In this document: in pieces, positions 52,320 through 63,700 of the stretch
How positions within the stretch are numbered: position 1 is the first letter of the stretch
Layout of the letters: each line of letters starts with the position of its first letter
Origin: Sphaerosporella brunnea
Taxonomy: Eukaryota > Ascomycota > Pezizomycetes > Pezizales > Pyronemataceae
DNA: 64,000 nt
Reading direction: 5' to 3'
Assembly: GCA_008704415.1 (NCBI GenBank)
Contig: VXIS01000025.1
Location: 1 to 64,000, forward strand
Program-made: the position numbers and the translations under genes
Notes under the pieces: generated by a model
Databases searched by the model: none
What the model saw: only the letters and a program-made list of their open reading frames with translations
What the model was told of the DNA's origin: nothing

Positions 52320-53816
52320 GTTAACGCTGGGTGTGTATGATTTAGGCTTCGTATGTTTGTCGGTAGGTAGATAGATGTCTGGTAAGTCTCTGTGCAGCGT
52401 CAAACTGTATCTAACATTTATGCCTCTGCCTAAGCAAATATGGTGCGTTTTTGCGGGTTCCCGCGGCGTAGTGACGTCGTCGTGATGCGCAAAGGTGCGG
52501 AAAATGGTTTCCCCGCTGTTCTCGTGCACTCAACGGTGGTTTGTTGACCCGAGGCCATTGGACCAATAAAAGGAGGATAAGAACCGAGATCTGGCCCCCA
52601 TTATTTCACGAAAACTCACTCGGTTACAGAACTTCATTCCACGAGGTTTCAAGAATGCCAAACCAGAATTTTCGAATGCCGAGCGCTTCGCCATCCTTTG
52701 TGTGCAGCTCATCGTTCTTTCTTCCCGAACTTTGGTGGAACCCAGCTGTTTTCCGTGCGGTTTGAGGGCCGCTGTGGGAGGCAAATGTGATGCATCGAGG
52801 TGGATGGTTGGTTTCTCCTACGATGGTGATACAGATAGATTTTCTGGGCACATCACTCGATTTTAGTCCAGGAAACTTTAGGGCCCGTCTGGATTCGCTG
52901 TATTTAGGAGATAATGGTCATTTGGCCAAAATGTATTTTCGCTAAAGAGGGGGTCGTTTGGATTCGGCCGCAGGAAGTGAGCAGTGACGGGGCGGCAGCC
53001 GGGCGGTGGGGTCATCTCTTGTAGAAGCGGGCAGGGTGGTTGCGCGAGCGGTGGTTGCGGGAGCGGTGGTTGACGGTGACATCACAGCGATACTGACGGG
53101 GCTCATTTCGCCATACACCCTCATTTCATTCCTAATGATATTTAGGCCAAATGGCCATTATCTCCTAAATACCACGAATCCGCCGCCGATGTTACCCAAG
53201 CGTCCGGCATTACAATAACCGAGACCTGAAACCAGGGCTACAAACTACAGATTTTCATTTCAGATTTACCCACATATGTAATCTCAGCTGTTGACAGCGA
53301 CATGCCGACATTTCACCCGCTTGGAACGTAAATGTGTATCTAGATGAAATTCGTCTTACTAGGTCTTTGGTTCATGATGATTAGACGACTAATAATCTAA
53401 AATCCCGCAGATCTTATATTTTTCCTGTCTCCCCATATGCGCCTCAGGCAACCCTAACAAGAGTCGTGAGGCATGCATTGCCATTGGACCTTGGTTGGCG
53501 CCCGCATGCTCTTGTTAAACGCGCGCCTCGAAAACTCTCCACAGGCTTGCATTGTGCTACCAACGGTAATGCCTCGCGAGAGGAGCGGGGCAAGAGCGGG
53601 GTCCCAGATAGATACATAAAGGGGGGGATCCGAACCAACAGTCACGGCCACATCAATTCTAGGTTGACTTCCGGACTCCACTTCAGTTTATTCTCCGCTG
53701 CGGCCTCTTAGTTCGCCCGAAAGGTTTGTCAATGTACTGGTAGTCGGACTTGATGCGCAGTTACTGATGACGTTCAGGTCCGGCAATAAAAGTTCTCCCC
53801 AGAGGGGAATCGATAA
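52320..53816. other. Intergenic stretch with an inverted-repeat element
   Basis: Contains the foldback at 52891-53181, described separately. The rest has no supported gene. The last part is the promoter region of the AAA ATPase gene. Confidence 0.45.
52891..53181. repeat. Foldback element with 37-bp inverted arms
   Basis: Arms 52891-52927 and 53145-53181 match at about 34 of 37 positions (GGATTCG..GTATTTAGGAGATAATGG..). GGGCCCGT just left of the arm and an internal GGGTCGTTTGGATTCGG suggest a MITE with decayed outer ends. No target duplication was identified. Confidence 0.6.
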
Positions 53817-53825
53817 TTATATAAT
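53817..53825 (+). promoter_or_regulatory. TATA box of the AAA ATPase gene
   Basis: TTATATAAT lies 79 bp before the ATG at 53904. Confidence 0.45.
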
Positions 53826-53903
53826 CATACAGTCAAATAGGGCCCCGAGCCTCGTACCACGAAATCGCGAGTCCGACATCAAGTGATCCCAAAACCTCGA
53901 GCA

Positions 53904-56598
53904 ATGCCAATGCAGGAAATCCCATTAACACCGGCGGTACCGCAATTATACAGAGGTCCGAACACTACTTTCTGCGTGGAGGTAGCTGAAGAAGTCTTCC
54001 TTGATAGTGAGGGCTCAACTCTCGCGGAAGTGCATTCGACGCTTCTCTCCAAAAACCCGGCACTTGTAATCGCCAATACCGGGGTATTTGGGCTTCCAGA
54101 CACGCAAATATGCGAGCCCGTATATAGGATCATCTATTCAGCAGTCGTATCCGGTTTCCCACGATACGTCACGGAGTGGGAAGTTCCGACGAACACGAAG
54201 TTCCGGGCTTCCGACAGCAGCGTGTTTTATGTACTTGAGGCAATAAGAGAAGTCCGAGTCGATGACCCTATAAAATTCAGAGGAATGGAGAATGGACGGG
54301 CTTATATCAAAATCAACTCAAAGCATCTTGGCCGGGCACTGGCCTCAATAACTGGGAGCCGCTACTCGGCTACTGGTGAGTGGTGGAGGGAAATCGACGA
54401 GCCTTATCCGAGCGTTGTCAATCACCTTGACCATCTTCGCCAGTATGCTCATACCCATTCTCATGCCGAAGACCTGGACATCACTCTGAAGCATATCGAT
54501 GTTCTTCTACGCTTCATCGACACGACGCTTGGCAAAGACTTAGGCACAGAAGCGCTCTTGAAGGAGGAGACACCACCAAAGGTTACATACAAATGGCTTT
54601 GGACTATCTTCGAGAAGGGCGTCATGCTGTATTCACCTTCTAAAGACCAGGCGTATGTTCTCGAAAGTATCACGGGCGGGGGTCTGTCTTCTTCTACTAC
54701 TACTACCACTGCTCGCACGGCTAGGAAAGTTCTATTTAAAGCTCTGGACTCTAGAGCTACCCCAGACCTTTCAGGCGACAACCATGAGCTGTCTTACACC
54801 GTGAAGGCATGGCGCTTGAGCACTCGGGATGACCATTGCTATCGGAGGACATCGGAAACCTTCATCATTAATACCTTTTCCGGAGCCGTTGCTGTCGACA
54901 GTCTCCCTATATTTCCAATACACCGAGCTGGGGATGTGGGGAAGTATATTTATGAAAGACTTGTTGAGCGCGGCAGAAAGACGCAACGTTTCCTGATGGA
55001 GGCGCCTTGCCATAAAGAGTATGACGGATGGAGTCTTGACCCCCATGCAAGAATGGTAAGAAAAGCATAATCACTACACTCCCAAAGAATGTAAAATTTG
55101 ACGGTTTATTGTTTCGGAAGATTCGAAGCAGAGTCATGATTGACCCTAAATTCTATGAGCAAGAAATAGGTGCTGGCCAATCTGCTCCATATGAGGACGC
55201 CATCGTTCCCATCGGAAAATTGCAAGAGCTTGATGATCTGTATCTAGCCTTGTTGTCCAACTACTTGATGGGCTGGGTGCTGAATGACAGGCGTTGGTGT
55301 TAGTTACTTGCTTATCTGTCCGAAATGAGCAACCGAAACCCCCACTGACAACCGTTCCAGGTATGCTTCATGTCGACTCTATCGATGACTTTGTGCCGAA
55401 CAAAGATGTTTTCGATAACCTCATTCTCCCGGACAACCGCACGGAACTCATCAAGGCACTTGTGCAATCCCACATACTGGAGGAAACTTCGCGACGTGGC
55501 GGAACCCCGGAGAGCTCTGGCTTTGTCTCCAACGCCATTTTCGCTGCCGATGCCATGAAACCTAAAGGGCAGGGCCTGCTGGTGCTGCTGCATGGTCCAC
55601 CAGGTGTTGGGAAAACATACACAGCTGGTATGTTATGTTTTCCCAGTGCGGTCATACGTTTGAACCGTCATCTCGCGAAAAGGTGCTTACAGTGCGAGAA
55701 GAGTGCGTAGCCGAATATACCGGACGGCCATTATTCCCAGTTACGTGCGGTGATCTTGGCACAGAACCGCGGGAGCTGGAGGACAACTTGCAGAATTGCT
55801 TCAGACTCGCGCAGGTATGAAGTTTTAATCCCCCTTCCCCCTATTCTTTGTCGACTAAGCTGGTGGAAAAGCGCTGGCATTGTGTGATGCTTTTGGACGA
55901 GGCAGACGTTTTTCTTGCGCGCAGATATTTCGGAGACCTCAAAAGAAGTAGTCTGGTCTCAGGTGAGATCAGCCCTTGATATAGTTGCCGCTATTACATC
56001 CATGCAGTGGACTCAACGCTGACGCCGTCGCCAGTCTTTCTGCGAGTCCTAGAGTACTATAATGGTTCTTGGCTCCTCCTCCTCCTCCATAATTTGCTGT
56101 GCAATGACGAACTGATGATTATATCCCACAGGGATATTGTTCCTGACCACAAACCGTGTCGGTAGCTTTGACGAAGCGTTTACCTCTCGGCTCCATGTAG
56201 GCATATATTATTCTCCCCTCAAAGATTCCGAACGTAGCCGGCTCTGGCAATACCACATCAACCGACTGGAAGAACTTCGGCCCGACATCAACATCTCCGG
56301 ATCCGTCTTTGGCTACCTCGAGTCGGACGATGTGAAAACATTCCCCTTCAACGGACGTCAGATCCGGAACATCTTCCAGATGGCCGTGAGCTTGGCTGCA
56401 TCTGAAGCCGAGACGGCGGCGGCGGCGCCGAAAAAAAGGACAGCTCTCAGGTCCGATCACTTCAGAAAAGCTATTGGCCTGTCGACCGGGCTCCAAGAAT
56501 ACCTGCAGCAGACGAGAAACCCCGATAGCCAGAGAGCCCGTGATGAGGAAATCCGGAATGACGAGTACGAGCCCTACAGGCCGGGCGATGCCTATTAG
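53904..56598 (+). CDS. DUF7025-type AAA+ ATPase, seven exons
   Basis: Exons 53904-55055, 55121-55298, 55361-55627, 55693-55814, 55860-55962, 56035-56064 and 56132-56598; introns of 45 to 72 nt; 772 residues, all phases consistent. Exon 6 is only 30 nt. The N-terminal half is the DUF7025-like domain; IRSRVMIDPKFYEQ and FDNLILPDNRTELI lead into the ATPase core: GPPGVGKT (Walker A), VMLLDEADVFLA (Walker B), ILFLTTNRVGSFDEAF (sensor 1) and SRLHVGIYYSPL with the arginine finger. The C-terminal lid ends EYEPYRPGDAY. This family is expanded in filamentous fungi; its substrate is unknown. The last residues after the lid are charged and short, without a further domain. Confidence 0.88.
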
Positions 56599-59049
56599 CG
56601 CTGGAGAAACGCGGGTTACTTTCTACTTGGGTACTTGTTCTTTCAAGATCAGGGCCTTGACTACTAAGTTGTTAGCTATAGTGGAGGCCTTCCCGTCACT
56701 CTACGGTAACAAGCATTGAGGGTGGTACTGGTATGTCACCGGTCACCGGGGTTTTCACACGTAGGAACCTAACCTGTTGGTCACCCGTCGTTTGGGCTCT
56801 GTTTCTGAATGTAAATATGTCACCGAGGAGTGTTTCTAGCGAAAAAAAACCCTGTCACTGCCGGTGTAGAAACATACTTTCCACTGTGAACCGCCCTGGG
56901 ATAACACCCGCCTTTCCAGAGAGCGGCCTGATTGTGAAATGCCTCCAGCTCTCACCTCTCCTGGCATGCATCCTTTCTTCAGCCGCTGTTGAACTTTGTC
57001 AGCAAAGTAGTTGCTGGCGCTGCGCCGTTCATGATGCTTGAATATTCGTTGTAGCCCAACATCACAGGGCTGGAGACTGCCCGTTCATCCGGCGAGGACA
57101 AAAAGTACAATCAACCATGGAAGGTATCAGGCCCTGCATGCCGAAGGAAAAAGAAGACGTGTAGAAAGCAATTAGGAAGAACAAAGGGACCACATTGGTG
57201 CAAGACCTGATATTTCTAGTGTTGCCCATGAACGGAGTTACGTTCAGGTTATATTCAGTAACCTTGGTCAGTAAGTCATGACATCGTTCGTAACTTTTGT
57301 CTTAGCAAGTAGAACAGCGACGACGCCGGCGCTTCACTCTACCACCATGCCCGACGCCCGCTGCAATAGAGAAAATCACGTATATTTATTCTACCTATCC
57401 CTATATATATAGAGAAGTTTCCGGCGCGAAAATTTACCCGGCTTCCCAGCGAGTGACGATTACCTATAATGCAGTTGGTGTGGCGTTTTCCGGTGGCATT
57501 TTCCGGAGGCCCACCAACTGCACAGCTCTATCATTCTGGAGCGGAGCCATATCGACGACACTGAATGAAAGCAACTGCGCTGTGTTTCACACACATACGC
57601 CCTGACTGCAACGTACATATGACTTTACTTTATGTGGCGCTGTACTAATGACTGCACACCGTGTGGTCTTTCTTCTAATGGGCAAGCGTGAGGAGTGCGG
57701 TCATACATTCTCACTCTGTCCACTCCCGCCTGCTCAGTAACCCACCATTCAACTCCACACCTCCCCTCTCAACCAAGCGACAAAGAAAATGCATAAGAAA
57801 TTAATAAAAAAGCCCACGCGCTTAGGCAACAAAATCTATGCAAAGGGGAGAGCAGCAAAAACCTTCCGCTCCCAGGCGTGTAGGAGGCGGCGAGGAAGCC
57901 CCAGGACTTGAACCGGGGCACCCCAGCTGTGAAGGGGTACCAGTCCTACCCGGCAGTTTATACCACTGGGCCATGGGGGCTTTTTGATATGAGGTTGAAA
58001 GCAGTCGGACCTATAAACACTCAATGTTGTAAGGCCTACTCCGACAACCTATTTTTTCTGCAAGGTTTTAGCCATCACTCAGCAGCCATCGCGCATCGAC
58101 AACCTGCACGAGGGTAAGGAGATGAAATTTCAGGTCCTCACGATTGCTATACCACAGCTTAACGATGTCACGGCCAATTGTATTCCGTCCAATAAGGTGT
58201 TCTTTCACCGTTGGAACCAGAAGCTGAGGGAAATATATGTTTTCCACAATTCGCTCAGCAACGTTGGATGAGAGAATAAACAAAGCAAGAAGGTGGCGGA
58301 AAATTCGTTTCCTTAACGGAATACCACTTGGTCTAGTTCGAAAATGCTCTTCTCCATTGTCTTCTGGCTCCTTCTTCTCCATTGTCTTCTGGCTCCTTCT
58401 TCTCCATTGTCTTCTGGCTCCTCATCATCCGGGCAGCGTCGCTTCAGACTGACAATAACAGACTGACCAAGAGAAGCTCTCTCCAGAAGACATAAGCTTC
58501 CCACTGTACGCTGCGGCTTGCAGTCTCATTAGCATCGCCGTCACGGCCTGCGCCCTCGCTTTCCATGGTGGGGAACTCTATTCAGACTTATGAACGGCAG
58601 TCACGAACAAAGTTATAATTTAGGTCACGCATTTTTGGTCAGAAGTCAGTGTACAAAGTCAAGCGTTGCCAACCAGTCACAGGTCATGGGCAACACTAGA
58701 TATTTCAGCTGGTGGGGAAGCTGGGTGCCGATGTTACCACGGGAAAGGATCTGTCCAGCCAGCGGTTTGAGGCAGCGGCGGCATGAAGCGTGGGGTCTTT
58801 TCGAGGATTTGGTGGAGCCACAGCACGGACAGTGGTGGTAGTGTTGATTGACTGTCTAGAGTGCTTCGACGCGGATCCGGGCTCGTCAAGGCTTGTAGGA
58901 AAGCTACTTTCACTGGTTGATACCGCCGGGAAGCGGGAGGACGCTGCGAAGGTGCGGATCCCCCGCGTTTGGCGGAGCTTCGGCGGTGTCACGGGCAATC
59001 ACTCGCTCCGAGCTAGTGATACACCAATCCCGAAACACAGCCGTACCGT
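56599..59049. other. Gene-poor stretch with tandem and inverted repeats
   Basis: Besides the tRNA-like sequence (57895-57981), a hairpin at 57470-57522 has perfect 11-bp arms TGCAGTTGGTG/CACCAACTGCA. At 58351-58423 a 25-bp unit TCTCCATTGTCTTCTGGCTC is repeated three times. A minus frame at 58068-58382 (RDIVKLWYSNREDLKFHLLT) may be a relic of a fungal gene but is truncated by the tandem repeat. No complete gene is supported. Confidence 0.4.
57895..57981 (-). repeat. tRNA-like sequence, second copy
   Basis: The minus strand reads AGCCCCCATGGCCCAGTGGT (good A box TGGCCCAGTGG) and GGTTCAAGTCC (good B box) shortly before TGGGGCT, which is complementary to the 5' AGCCCC. Spacing between B box and 3' end is about four bases too short for a normal acceptor stem and the D arm does not close. 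More likely a tRNA-derived SINE or pseudogene than a working tRNA gene. Confidence 0.4.
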
Positions 59050-59556
59050 ACGGTTACATACAAGGTGGAATAGGTTCCATACAGTTCTGTTCGTTTCCGG
59101 TGGTAGTTTGTGCATCACTACTCCGAGCCACCACGAAAGGACTTATTCAAGTTCTACGCGCGGTGGCGGAAGGAACAAGCAGTTCCATGGAAGGCAGTGG
59201 CGGCAGCCACTGCAGAGAAGCACAAGAGGAGGAGGATGGATACTCCCATCAAGGTCCTGTTGTCCGACAATCGTTGTACGGAAGCAATGATGGGCTTTCT
59301 GAGGAACACACAAGTCGGGATGTGGCCAGCAAAGGCCTGAATTGCTTTGACCCTGTATCCTCGTTCCCTTTGTTCATTTACGACTTTCCTTGGTGCGCAC
59401 ATCCTGATACGAATTTCCTTGACCCCCTTTCCTTTGGAGACGCAGGCCCCACAGTAGGACTTTGAGCCTAGGGGTAGCAGTGTCTTCGCCTTTATCTATA
59501 TGTCATGGCCGCAAGCGGCCGAATACACTATGATAAGACAAAAAAACAAAACAAAC
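59050..59556 (+). mobile_element. 5'-truncated Tad-like LINE
   Basis: The plus frame to the stop at 59338-59340 ends ARWRKEQAVPWKAV ... LLSDNRCTEAMMGFLRNTQVG, alignable with the C-terminus of the LINE at 5428-5983 (KRWKEQRKDFFKGV ... FCDDRMTTVVLKFLNETEIG). A 160-bp 3'UTR and the hairpin tail TGTCATGGCCGCAAGCGGCC...ATGATAAGACAAAAAAACAAAAC follow (59501-59556). The left border is uncertain and no target duplication was found. Confidence 0.65.
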
Positions 59557-60731
59557 CCCGAGCCACCCGGCAAAGATTGGCTCTTCCTTATTGACGATCG
59601 ATCCGGTTTGTCACCACAGCTACCCGTCGATATAGTCTACTATCGTGGCGGTTCACCCGTGCTGTTGACAGTTTTGGTATCAAGTGGTGTGTAAATACAG
59701 CACCAGCAACAGACCAGACCGCCCGCCTAAAAGTCCGAAGCACAAACTCCCACAACGGAGGTGGTGGCGGTGTCCAGTGGTAGTCTGGCCCGCACGGGCT
59801 CAGCCTTATTCACGACCACTGCAACTCTCGCTCCAGCGCTTTCTCGGCCCCCCGTGATCAGTAGGAAAAGGAAAAAGCCCATACCCCATTCCCAGCCCGA
59901 GCTGAGTATCACTAACATTTCTCCCACGCAAGCCAAAAAGAAATTCTCCCTGGGCGCACCACCACCACCACCCCACAAAACAGAAGCTATAGCCTACGCA
60001 TAGACTTCAAGTCCAAGTCCAAGTTGTCCAACTACACAACCGCTCTCATTTATTGCCCTGCTCAAGCCCGCAGCGATATTATATAGAATACACTCAAGCC
60101 CCACTCAATCCCCCCCCTACCACCCGCCCTGCTTCCCTTCCACCTCTCTCCTCCCCACCCGCCCCTTCATTCCCAGCGCTATCAAGCTTTCATGGTCTGA
60201 GAAGACATCTGAGGTAGCTAAGTGTTGGAGTTTGTACAAAAAACATAGGTTGATTGTGATGTGTAGTAGTGATGTGTAACAGGTGACAACTTCAAAGACC
60301 ACAATAAATAGCGCAATAAACGTGATTACACACACACACCGCGTACGGCGCCACTACATACCGCAGGATGACAACAACCTCCCTCCCTCCCCTGCGCATG
60401 CCCTGCCCTCATAGGTATCACCACCACATCATCACTCTTTCTATACATGTCATGACCGCAAGCGGTCGAATACATTATGATTAAAACAAAAAAAAATCAC
60501 CACCACCACCAAAAAAAAAAAAAACAAGTACGTAGTATTCGATTCGGATTCAATTCAGTAAAACTCCATCCTAAAGCACAAAGAGACCCATAAATACACC
60601 AACAAACCCAACTAAGTAGCAGGTATCCCACAAGAAGTTCAAAAAAGTAGCCACAGCAATTTATTACAAAGAAACTCCTCTCCTCCTCCCTCCCCTTCCT
60701 CCAGCCCCGCCCCCAACCCCGCCCCACCGGC
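59557..60731. other. Intergenic stretch at the 3' side of the channel gene
   Basis: Contains the LINE tail at 60448-60496 and a weaker tail-like CAATAAACGTGATTACACAC at 60316-60338. A plus frame 59761-60003 (Pro/Lys-rich, 80 codons) shows no motif. Pyrimidine-rich tracts occur at 60105-60170 and A-runs near 60511-60524. Confidence 0.4.
60448..60496 (+). repeat. Non-LTR element tail: hairpin plus A-rich tail
   Basis: TGTCATGACCGCAAGCGGTC followed by GAATACATTATGATTAAAAC and A-run. The two stem changes relative to 34456 (GGCC to GACC and GGCC to GGTC) are compensatory and keep the hairpin paired. Confidence 0.65.
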
Positions 60732-63700
60732 CTACAGCTCGACCAAATCCCTCATATCAAAGTCCGGCGGGGATCTAGCATAACGAACCTTACCGCGCCT
60801 ATCCAAGCCGGCATACTCATTGCTAATCCAGACCTTTTCCGAGAACCTCATGGTGCGGCGGATCTCGTCGTCGCTAACGCCGAGGTCGTCACGGGGGATC
60901 CAGATGACAGGACGTTTCGCGCGGATAGCCGGGTGCTGGAAGGCACGAGCGACGAGCTGGTCGCGCTCCTCAGGGGTGAGATCTTCGATTTCGTCTGCCA
61001 TGTCCTGGAAGAGCTCGATGGTTTTGCTGGGTATGCTGCCGCCGGCTTCGGCGTCGGCGTGGACGGAGGGCGGCGGGGTTTCCATAGTGCGGAGCTCGAT
61101 GGAGCCGCCATGGGCCTCGGCGCGTTCCCGCGCCTCGAGGAGGTCGTTGAGGTTCTCGCCCGGCTGCTCTTGGCGGCCGAGAAGGTTCTTTTTGCGGCGC
61201 TCGTCTTGCTCCTTGGCGAATTCCTGGTCGCGGATCACGGCGTCGTCCTCGAGCGTGATGGGTAGGTATGTGAGGAGTGGGCCGAACGCCTGGTTCAGTG
61301 TCCACTGGTAGATAATGGTGCAGATGGTGGCGGCGATCATGATGATGGCCTGTGGCGCGCAGGCTACCGTTTGCTGGCTGTCTCGCACCAGGAAGAAGAG
61401 TCCCACGAGACAGACCTCCATGACGTAGATCCCCGTGAAGAGCTGGTTGATGGCCCGAGGGAAAAGCAGCCCACCTGTGTCGAAGCGGAAGTTGACTACG
61501 AAGAGGAGGTTGTATCGGTACACGATCCAGAAGAGGGAGAACGTGATCATGTTGAAGATCAGGATCAGCGGGGAGATAACCGAGTAGACGATTCCGATGC
61601 AGGCGAGGTTGGTGTACACCGGGAAGAAGGTGCCCCATTTGATCTCCATCAGGCTGGTGGCGCGCGTGAACTTGTCGCGCGCAGTGGTGTCGAGGATAGG
61701 CGCCAGGACAAAATTGAAGATGAGGGTCGCGATCTGGAGAAGCGCCGCACCGCTCACGGAGAAGGCCTGCAGAAGAAGGTACGAGAAGAAGAAATTGGAA
61801 GCCTTGGGCAGATTTTGGGCCAAGATCTCCGGCGCAGCAAAAGGCTGGTTGGTGATCTCTTCGATGACGGCGGTGATACCAGACGAGATACTGACGACGA
61901 GGAAGACCTGGATGAACAGAAACGCAAAGTACATCCCCTGGACCGACCTTTCGATCGCCATTCCCGTGTGGCATCCCTGGATACGGGCGAACAACCGCAA
62001 GATCATGGGAAGGAGTGCCATCAGGATACCCAAAAGCAATGGGGGCAAGACACCGGAAATCAGACCCAAGACGGAATCTGGAAGGTCCTTGAGCCAATGG
62101 AGCCAGCCGAACGTATCGGTGAGGTAGTTGACCTGTGAAATCAAACCGACGAAAGCAACGGGGAACGCCCATCCGATGATAAGACCTCCGGTAGCAGCTG
62201 TGATGAGACCGCTGCGGATGTATCGCTCCCACCATTGCATCTTCATGTTACCCCAGATAACGTCGTTAGGAGAGACCTCAATGTGGCGGGGACACATGTG
62301 CTGCGGGACGTGGTGCGACAGTGACTGACAAGCCATGTGGGCTGCTACCTGCTGGTTGAACTGAACAAACGCTGAATTCATCAATGGGTATCTTTCGGGG
62401 GTCTCCTGGTCCATCTCGATTTCCAGGTTCAAGCGCGCGAGCTCTTTGCGGCAGTGATAGATGGTGTCCACCTTCTTTCCGATCAAAGGGAGCGATGGCA
62501 TCCACGAACACAGAGGCAAATTGTGTGTCGGGCGTTCCTTCTGGGTGATGTACTTTTTCCACAACGGCTCTCCATCGCCTTTGTCCATGTCATACTCCTC
62601 GTTGTACGCCTTAGGATATTCCTCCTTTGCTTTCGGCTTGAAAACCTTCACTATGGTTTCGGTAAAGGCATTGGTCCGCGGCGAGCTGGGAGACTCAATG
62701 CTCAGAGGGATCTCGTCACTGTCGCTTTTGAAGTGGCCGTGATGGGTCTTGCGACGCCAAAACTTGCTGTCCTTGTGATTCTCCTCCTTTTCCTTCAGCG
62801 GCAAGTCGCTGAACGGGGAATCCAACGTGGTTGCTCTCTCGCGAGCGGGTTTCCTCTCGTGCACGATGGGAGTTCCGTCCTTCCCTACCAGTGTCGATCC
62901 ACGTTTCGTGCTGCGATCCGAGTTTGTGCGATCGGTAGGTGGTGGGCGCTCCGCATTGTCGGTGGGCTTCTCCGGGTTCGCCTCGAGTTCCTCCTCGTCG
63001 GAAAATCTCTCACTCTCGGAGGCATGCCGGTCATGGCCACCGCCGGCACCAGTGATCTTCCGAACACCGCCAGTGACCACGCTCACACCGCCCATAACAC
63101 CCCGACCAACACCAGCAAATCCCTTGGTCACACCCTTGGTGACGCCACCGACGACATCGCCGACGATCGGCACGCCACCGATCGTGTTTCTGAAACCAGT
63201 AATTTTCCGCCCCTTTTCCTTGTCATGGGGAGAGCGGTCCCGCAAAAGTGTCGGGATCTGGTGGGGGTTACCGGAAGAAAGACCAGGACCAGCCACAAAT
63301 TCCTCGCTGGCAGCCTCGGAGGCTTGCTTGTCGGCCGCAGCTTTGGGATCCGTCTTGGCCGCCTTGGCCAACATCTTTAGTTGCTTTTTCTTGCACAACA
63401 TAATAAGTTCCGTTTCTGCCCTTTCGAGCATCTTAGCCAGAACGTCTCGTTCTTCAACCTTTTCTTGCAAATCATCATAGTCCCTGCCTCGGTCAGTGCC
63501 CGTGACAAAAGTCGCTTGACATTTCCGGGAAACCCACCTGTTGATCCAGACATTACGGATCCCACCGGGAAAGACATCGTAAAGTTCCACCAGCCGCTGC
63601 ACAGTCAACCAACTTTCCGGAATGGCGCTGACCAAAACGGTTGTGGCGCTGGCTCTGAGGCGATGCTGGGGACTGGTCAGGTACGACTGGCGCAAGCGCA

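Noticed and set aside
52320..52529. N-terminal extension of the small membrane protein to 52529
   Set aside because: The added 70 residues are not protein-like, and the MSSDRP start fits the family pattern and a leader position.
53883..53903. Earlier GTG start for the AAA ATPase
   Set aside because: Nuclear fungal genes start at ATG; the first in-frame ATG is 53904.
61371..63480. Long plus-strand ORFs and a 421-codon alternative minus frame
   Set aside because: All are shadows of the GC-rich CSC1-type channel gene.
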